Origin: RYN-417 sp043745485
GTDB taxonomy: Bacteria > Patescibacteriota > Saccharimonadia > Saccharimonadales > JACDBH01
Length of the DNA stretch: 8,857 bases
Direction: 5' to 3'
Assembly (NCBI GenBank): GCA_043745485.1
Contig: JAYTSU010000009.1
Coordinates: 1 to 8,857 of the forward strand
Under the pieces are notes generated by a model. That model searched no databases. It was not told the origin of the DNA and saw only the letters and a program-made list of their open reading frames with translations. How positions within the stretch are numbered: position 1 is the first letter of the stretch; every line of letters begins with the position of its first letter. Positions 4,971 through 8,857 of the stretch are shown here, piece after piece. The translations under genes were made by a program, and so were the position numbers.

Positions 4971-5924
4971 TTAGTACTGAGGATTACCTTTGGCTTTGCC
5001 ATTGCTTGCAACAGCGCTTACGCAGTCACCTTGGTTTTTGTAAGTAGGATTGTTGAATTTCTTCCAACCATCGTTCTTACATTGGTCTTTGCTTGTAGCG
5101 GGTCCAACAAGAGGTGCAGAAGTTTCAACCATAAATGCAGGTTGATAACCCCTCCAGCAACCCTTATCTAATCTAAAGCTACCTGTTGTAATCTGATCAG
5201 ATGGACAGTATTGCTCTCCCGTTTTTGAATTTAGATATGCATCTTTGGGCAAAGGATATGATCCTACCGTAAGACTATTTGTCACACCTACATTAAGCGA
5301 GTCATACCCACAGCCCGCTAGAGTAATATAGCAAGCTGTATTTTCACCTATAGGGGCTTGACCGTAATGTGACGTATTATAAGCAACTCCTATAATTGCC
5401 TTTTCGGGTAAAGTTAACCCCGTTAAGTCAAAACTTATAGGTGTAGCTAAACCATTGAAACAAACAGTTGGCGCTGATGGATATGACCATCTGCCTCCCG
5501 TACAATCTACTGTATTCACCGAAGGACGGTAAGGTATAGCGAAGGATTGTGTTTTAGAAGCTAACAATAATCCTGGAGCATTATTAGTTCCAACATCGTA
5601 TATATTAAGTGTAATTGCGTGTGTAAATTTAGTATCAGTAGTCGTATTGCACGTACCTAAATTCCAGCTACCATTTTCACAGCCCCAGCTACTCATCAAT
5701 ACCGTAACTTTAGGATTAGTTCTAGCAGAACCAGCAAATTGTACTTGTCCACCGAATTCCGAAGTTTGAGTAGCTTCAAACGCTTGGCTCACCACATTAC
5801 CTGGTATAGGAGTCGGGATATTATTATAAATTTTCGAATATGCCACAGCACTTGCTGGCGCTACCATCATCAGCGGCATGAAAAGCGCCGTTGCGGCCAT
5901 TAAAAGTCTTTTAATTTTTTGCAT
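4971..5924 (-). CDS. Secreted protein with C-terminal CKxxGW/KNQGDCV motif
   Basis: 317 residues with a classic signal peptide: basic MQKIKR, a hydrophobic core at 8-22 and cleavage probably after ASA (24-26). The mature part is rich in Thr, Ser, Asn, Gly and Pro with about ten cysteines, fitting an exported beta-rich, disulfide-stabilised domain. Segments such as THAITLNIYDVG and PISFDLTGLTLPEKAIIGVA look like beta strands. The last 43 residues carry CKNDGWKKFNNPTYKNQGDCV (Cys282, Cys301), a tail motif I recall from secreted proteins of Actinobacteria and Saccharibacteria, possibly for surface retention. No LPXTG anchor is seen. AGGAGG stands 4 nt before ATG 5924, the best ribosome site in the window, suggesting high expression. 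For a host-attached bacterium a surface role is plausible, but that is inference. Confidence 0.8.
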   Translation of the reverse strand: MQKIKRLLMAATALFMPLMMVAPASAVAYSKIYNNIPTPIPGNVVSQAFEATQTSEFGGQVQFAGSARTNPKVTVLMSSWGCENGSWNLGTCNTTTDTKFTHAITLNIYDVGTNNAPGLLLASKTQSFAIPYRPSVNTVDCTGGRWSYPSAPTVCFNGLATPISFDLTGLTLPEKAIIGVAYNTSHYGQAPIGENTACYITLAGCGYDSLNVGVTNSLTVGSYPLPKDAYLNSKTGEQYCPSDQITTGSFRLDKGCWRGYQPAFMVETSAPLVGPATSKDQCKNDGWKKFNNPTYKNQGDCVSAVASNGKAKGNPQY

Positions 5925-6022
5925 GGGTCCTCCTAAAGTTATACCTCAGCATTATGACACTTTAGTGCATATTTGATGTTGTGATTATGGAATATACCCA
6001 GCATGGACCCTGCTACGAGTCC

Positions 6023-6415
6023 TTACTCCTGAGCATCAGTAGTAACTAAAGCCAATACAATCCAGCCAATTAGGCTATAGAAAGCGAGCGCTATTAGTGA
6101 TTCAAAATCAAAACGAGAAATGCCGTATTGTGGTTGGTAGTTAATCATGCCAACAAACGGCGTCACGAGCGGGCCACTGAGCCTATACAATGCGTTGATA
6201 ATTGTATTTGAAGCGCTAGCACCTGCAGCAAAGAGTAAAAAGCGCGATCCAAGCAAAAGCGTGATCACGACTCCAGTGGTATAAATCATTTTTATTAAAA
6301 ACATGGTGTTAAATTCATGCATGCTAAACCAAACGTATTGGTTGTTTAGGGTGCTGGAAGTATGTTGTGGGCCGTGTAATTCTTTAAAGTTATTTCTGTT
6401 TTTGTTTGATGACAT
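6023..6415 (-). CDS. YggT-family-like membrane protein
   Basis: 130 residues with a polar N-terminal tail (1-37), a first membrane helix at about 43-65 and a second at about 106-126. Between them lies SRFLLFAAGASASNTIINALYRLSGPLVTPFVGM, then RFDFESLIALAFYSLIGW. This matches the YggT repeat pattern: Arg before a hydrophobic helix, a short amphipathic helix, S/T-x-P-x-x-x-P-F, then a Phe-Asp/Glu motif before the second helix. YggT proteins are small integral membrane proteins, often near division genes; their function is poorly known. ATG 6415 is supported by AGGAC 5 nt upstream. The gene lies between dus and the secreted-protein gene, with gaps of 113 and 98 bp. Confidence 0.7.
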   Translation of the reverse strand: MSSNKNRNNFKELHGPQHTSSTLNNQYVWFSMHEFNTMFLIKMIYTTGVVITLLLGSRFLLFAAGASASNTIINALYRLSGPLVTPFVGMINYQPQYGISRFDFESLIALAFYSLIGWIVLALVTTDAQE

Positions 6416-6470
6416 AAAACGTCCTTTTTTTATTTATGTATGTAAGTCTACTAATTGATTGCAACAAATG

Positions 6471-6552
6471 CTGTAAGAATTCTCTAACGGTTACGCTTGG
6501 ATCTAAAAAAACTCAGTATAGGATTGTTTTATTGTAAATCTGTAAGAATTCT
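6471..6552. repeat. 13-bp direct repeat at the dus 3' end
   Basis: CTGTAAGAATTCT occurs exactly at 6471-6483 and at 6540-6552, 69 bp apart. The second copy is antisense to the last codons of the dihydrouridine synthase gene; the first is in the gap. It may be the trace of a small tandem duplication of the gene end. Confidence 0.5.
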
Positions 6553-7521
6553 AAGTAAGTCATCACGCGTCTGAGTAGACATAATCTGCTCGCGCATTTC
6601 TTTGGCGCCATCAAAACCATTTATATACACTTTACAAAACTTGTTAAGCGTATGAAAGGGTCGCTCATGCTGCTCCCAGGCACTCGTAAAAAGGGTGACG
6701 TGACGGACGAAGAGGGCGATGCGTTCTGCTCTAGAAGTCTTTTCCCAGGGCGATACTTTTGCAAACACATATGGGTCAGTAAAAATCCCCCTGCCAATCA
6801 TGATGCCATCCAAACCATGTTTTTTTGCCAGCTCTTCACCGTGCTGGCGGCTCTCCACATCACCGTTACCAACGAGCTTAGTCTGAGGAGATATTCTATC
6901 TCGCAGTTTTACGATTTCAGCAGAATCTTCCCAATGTGCTGGAACCTTACTCATTTCTTTACGCGTACGGAAGTGAACACTGAGCATATCAAGCTGATGA
7001 CCAAGTAAAAACTCGTGCCAACCAAAGTCGACCTCATTAAATCCAAGCCGCGTTTTTACACTTACTGGCATCTTGCCATCAGCACCCCTTTGGGTAGCCT
7101 TTATAATCTTGCTAGCGAGCTCAGGATTTTTAATGAGTGCGCTGCAAGCACCGTTATTGACTTCACTCTTGGCAGGGCAGCCCATATTAATATCAATACC
7201 GCTGAAGTTGACTCCAACCGGCAGGCCTAATTCTTTTGCCAGCGACCCGTCAGCTATTTGCCGAGCAATTGTCTCAAAATTGTTAGGGTTGAGGCCCCAC
7301 AGCTGCGCTATCAGTGGCCCTTCTTTTTGGTTAAAGCGCAGTTTTTTAAGCAGCTTAGGTCTGCCGGGGCTCATAAGACCATCGACGTTCACAAACTCAG
7401 TAAAATACAGATCCGCCGGTGCGCATTCCTGTACAATCTGCCGAAAAACTGTCTCGGTCACATCATCCATTGGAGCTAAGACAAAAAAAGGCTGCGGTAA
7501 ATTATCTAGCAACTTGGCCAT
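6529..7521 (-). CDS. dus: tRNA-dihydrouridine synthase
   Basis: Dus enzymes use FMN and NADPH to reduce uridines, mostly in the tRNA D loop. Numbering from ATG 7521 (330 aa), the N-terminal TIM barrel shows the FMN-site motif LAPMDDVT (16-23), Q73, then DINMGCPAKSEVNNGACSAL with Cys115 in GCP, the conserved acid catalyst. SVKTRLGF (155-162), HFRTR (183-187), GNGDV (218-222) and the phosphate-binding GIMIGRGIF (239-247) follow, then the C-terminal helical domain. Length fits the family. An upstream TTG at 7557 would add 12 residues but is inside the preceding gene and does not fit the usual short leader before PxPFFVLAPM. The ATG overlaps the preceding gene by 20 bp, so translation is likely coupled. 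Which uridine it modifies cannot be told. Confidence 0.93.
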   Translation of the reverse strand: MAKLLDNLPQPFFVLAPMDDVTETVFRQIVQECAPADLYFTEFVNVDGLMSPGRPKLLKKLRFNQKEGPLIAQLWGLNPNNFETIARQIADGSLAKELGLPVGVNFSGIDINMGCPAKSEVNNGACSALIKNPELASKIIKATQRGADGKMPVSVKTRLGFNEVDFGWHEFLLGHQLDMLSVHFRTRKEMSKVPAHWEDSAEIVKLRDRISPQTKLVGNGDVESRQHGEELAKKHGLDGIMIGRGIFTDPYVFAKVSPWEKTSRAERIALFVRHVTLFTSAWEQHERPFHTLNKFCKVYINGFDGAKEMREQIMSTQTRDDLLRILTDLQ

Positions 7522-8716
7522 TTTGCTTAGTAGAAATTTTAACACCGCTTTGTTCAATGCGATTACGGAAAATAGAAGCGCGGGCGCCTAAATAGCCATC
7601 TGCTAATTGGATCAATTTTTGCCAACGTCCCGTCCTGACTTGCTGGCTATCTTGAGTTAAATAGTACAAAAGGGCTGTTGAAGCAACTTGTCGCTTTTCG
7701 TCACTCCATCCCCTCTGTACGTGCGTGACGTCAAGCATAATTTGAAATTCTTTCCAAACAGTACTGACATGTTGCTTCATCCACTCTTCTCCCTGGTGGG
7801 CAAAACCTGGCGAACTAGCTTCTTTTGCCAAATCCTTAATTTCTTGGCGGGCTTCTAGTAACTTAACCAGATGGGTTTGCATTGGTGCAGTCATTTTTTC
7901 AAGCACATGCACAACTCCGCGTTCACTCGCAGCCAGCTTTTCTTCAGTAATATCACTGTCCCCTAGAACCTTGGAGACCGTCTTACGGGCTAAAGCGTTT
8001 GGGTAACGTATGAGCAGACCATATTCATAGGCATTCAAGCCATATCCATCAACTACTAACATGTTGTCGTCCGGTTTTTCACCCTTTTCAGGATTAGGTG
8101 GTTCGAAAAGTGCTTTGCTTAGAGCCGCGTGAGGATCCCACTTTTTTTCAGCATCAGTGAGCGAGTTAAAATTATGTTCTCCAAAAACATCGTACAGTTC
8201 TGGTTTAACAAACTTTCCAAAAGCGACCTTACCCGTTTTCCTCTTTTCTACAGGCGTCATGCCATCTAAGGTAAGCTGCACCGAGGCTTCAACTGCTGTT
8301 GTACCGCTACTGATGCCAAATATCGACTTCTTGGCAATCTCCGCGGCTTTTTGGTCCACAAAAACAACATCGCTAAACAATTGCCCTTCTTTTGCCTTGG
8401 CTGCTTCTTCCTCTGCAGCAGCTTTTAGAGCATCCAGCTTTCTGTAGGCGGCTTCAGAGACATAAGCATAAATATCACCGGAGTGATCTTCGCCCATTTC
8501 CCGCTGTGCTAGGACATCGCCTTCGGGCGTAATAGCGCACATATATGTAGCGGTATGTCGACGCTTTTTAACCTGAGTTGAAAATACTCTTGGCTCAAGA
8601 CTAAACGGAGCCGGGGTTTCTACTACTTCGCCAGCAGCTGGTGGTTGAGTAACAGGGAAGCCATCGGCGGCGGGCCCGGGCAGAGGAATGTCTTTTGGAG
8701 AATTTGGTTGAATCAT
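7502..8716 (-). CDS. Conserved-looking hypothetical protein, 404 aa
   Basis: Not recognised. The N-terminal 45 residues are Pro-rich and probably disordered. Residues about 48-90 (KKRRHTATYMCAITPEGDVL, then YAYVSEAAYRKL) look like a small beta-containing domain. An Ala/Glu/Lys helix stands at about 90-110, and a mixed middle region includes NMLVVDGYGLNAYEYGLLIR. The last 150 residues are helical with several Trp. No signal peptide or membrane helix is seen. It is first in a likely operon with dus: its 3' end overlaps the dus start by 20 bp, and a strong promoter lies just upstream. ATG 8716 lacks a Shine-Dalgarno site; the predicted mRNA start is 1-2 nt before it. Function is not inferred, though co-transcription with a tRNA-modifying enzyme makes an RNA-linked role worth considering. 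Confidence 0.8.
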   Translation of the reverse strand: MIQPNSPKDIPLPGPAADGFPVTQPPAAGEVVETPAPFSLEPRVFSTQVKKRRHTATYMCAITPEGDVLAQREMGEDHSGDIYAYVSEAAYRKLDALKAAAEEEAAKAKEGQLFSDVVFVDQKAAEIAKKSIFGISSGTTAVEASVQLTLDGMTPVEKRKTGKVAFGKFVKPELYDVFGEHNFNSLTDAEKKWDPHAALSKALFEPPNPEKGEKPDDNMLVVDGYGLNAYEYGLLIRYPNALARKTVSKVLGDSDITEEKLAASERGVVHVLEKMTAPMQTHLVKLLEARQEIKDLAKEASSPGFAHQGEEWMKQHVSTVWKEFQIMLDVTHVQRGWSDEKRQVASTALLYYLTQDSQQVRTGRWQKLIQLADGYLGARASIFRNRIEQSGVKISTKQNGQVAR

Positions 8717-8724
8717 ATGTAATA

Positions 8725-8753
8725 ATTATATCACACTTGTGCTTATTTGTCCA
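8725..8753 (-). promoter_or_regulatory. Near-consensus promoter of the 404-aa gene and dus
   Basis: On the minus strand TGGACA (8753-8748; 5 of 6 match), a 17-nt spacer and a perfect TATAAT (8730-8725) preceded by TG at the extended -10 position. The ATG at 8716 lies 8 nt after the -10 box, so the mRNA would have a leader of only 0-2 nt. Confidence 0.8.
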
Positions 8754-8778
8754 GAGATGCGTACTCATTCACCACCTT

Positions 8779-8794
8779 TGCAACGTAAGTTGCA
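8779..8794. repeat. Inverted repeat TGCAAC-gtaa-GTTGCA in the divergent gap
   Basis: A perfect 6-bp inverted repeat with a 4-nt centre, between the minus-strand promoter and the hairpin before the plus-strand gene. It could be an operator for either divergent gene or part of the plus-strand 5' leader. The bound regulator is unknown. Confidence 0.45.
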
Positions 8795-8802
8795 CTAAAA
8801 AA

Positions 8803-8855
8803 GGTAGGCGTCCTAAACTGTTAAGACCATTACATCTAACAGAAAGGAGCCTACC
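8803..8855 (+). promoter_or_regulatory. Leader hairpin that hides the ribosome-binding site of a gene cut by the window edge
   Basis: GGTAGGC (8803-8809) pairs with GCCTACC (8849-8855). After a one-base bulge (G8810), TCCT (8811-8814) pairs with AGGA (8845-8848). Across an AAA/AA internal loop CTGTTA (8818-8823) pairs with TAACAG (8837-8842), leaving a 13-nt apical loop: 17 pairs in all. AAAGGAG (8843-8849) is a Shine-Dalgarno sequence 6 nt before the final AT (8856-8857), which I infer to be the first two bases of an ATG. Most of the ribosome site is thus in the stem. This is the design of an RNA thermometer, a translational riboswitch platform or an autoregulated leader; no T run makes it a terminator. 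Confidence 0.7.
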
Positions 8856-8857
8856 AT

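Noticed and set aside
7522..7557. TTG start at 7557 for dus
   Set aside because: It lengthens the overlap with the upstream gene to 56 bp and adds residues not typical before the LAPM motif; ATG 7521 fits better.
7073..7591. Plus-strand open frame of 172 codons opposite dus
   Set aside because: It is the antisense shadow of the well-supported Dus coding sequence and has no family pattern.
1..8857. CRISPR array, insertion sequence or prophage
   Set aside because: No spaced direct repeats, transposase motifs or phage structural genes were seen; the only mobile element is the group I intron.

Overview
The window looks like part of a Candidatus Saccharibacteria (TM7, Patescibacteria/CPR) chromosome. 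This is inferred from several features together: moderately low GC, short gaps, a WhiB-type iron-sulfur regulator outside a high-GC actinobacterial setting, an FtsB/DivIC-like protein, a YggT-like protein, a Dus enzyme, and a secreted protein with a C-terminal CKxxGW/KNQGDCV motif. TGA is used as a normal stop (WhiB, intron endonuclease), which argues against the SR1/Gracilibacteria code. The assignment is by recognition; no search was run.

Layout. Bases 1-122 hold the end of an lmo0937-type small membrane protein. On the minus strand, 177-505 is the 3' part of a flavin-binding pyridoxamine-oxidase-like gene that has lost its N-terminus. A plus-strand block follows: a one-helix membrane protein (527-1003), then two reading frames (1051-1575 and 1620-2870) that are probably one gene joined by a -1 frameshift at an A10 run containing A AAA AAG. 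It ends convergently, sharing a 4-bp stop overlap, with an ftsB/divIC-like gene (2867-3313, minus). That gene is divergent from whiB (3482-3850, plus).

The most striking locus is 4010-4699: a tRNA with anticodon CAT, most like tRNA-Ile2 (lysidine type), split in its anticodon loop by a 613-nt group I intron of the Azoarcus/IC3 kind. The large P1 loop of the intron carries an HNH endonuclease gene in antisense. Its last codons and stop lie in the tRNA 5' exon, and it is also broken by a -1 frame change at an A6 run. A 36-residue ORF with a strong Shine-Dalgarno site and a bidirectional terminator follow.

From 4971 to 8716 all genes are on the minus strand. In order of transcription they are a 404-aa unknown protein, a tRNA-dihydrouridine synthase overlapping it, a YggT-like membrane protein and a secreted cysteine-containing protein. 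The right edge (8803-8855) holds a long imperfect hairpin that buries the ribosome-binding site of a plus-strand gene whose start codon is cut by the window end.

Two kinds of translation start coexist. Genes at 5924, 6415, 3482 and 4799 have clear Shine-Dalgarno sites. Genes at 527, 1051, 3313 and 8716 have a -10 box about 6-10 nt from the start codon and appear leaderless or nearly so.
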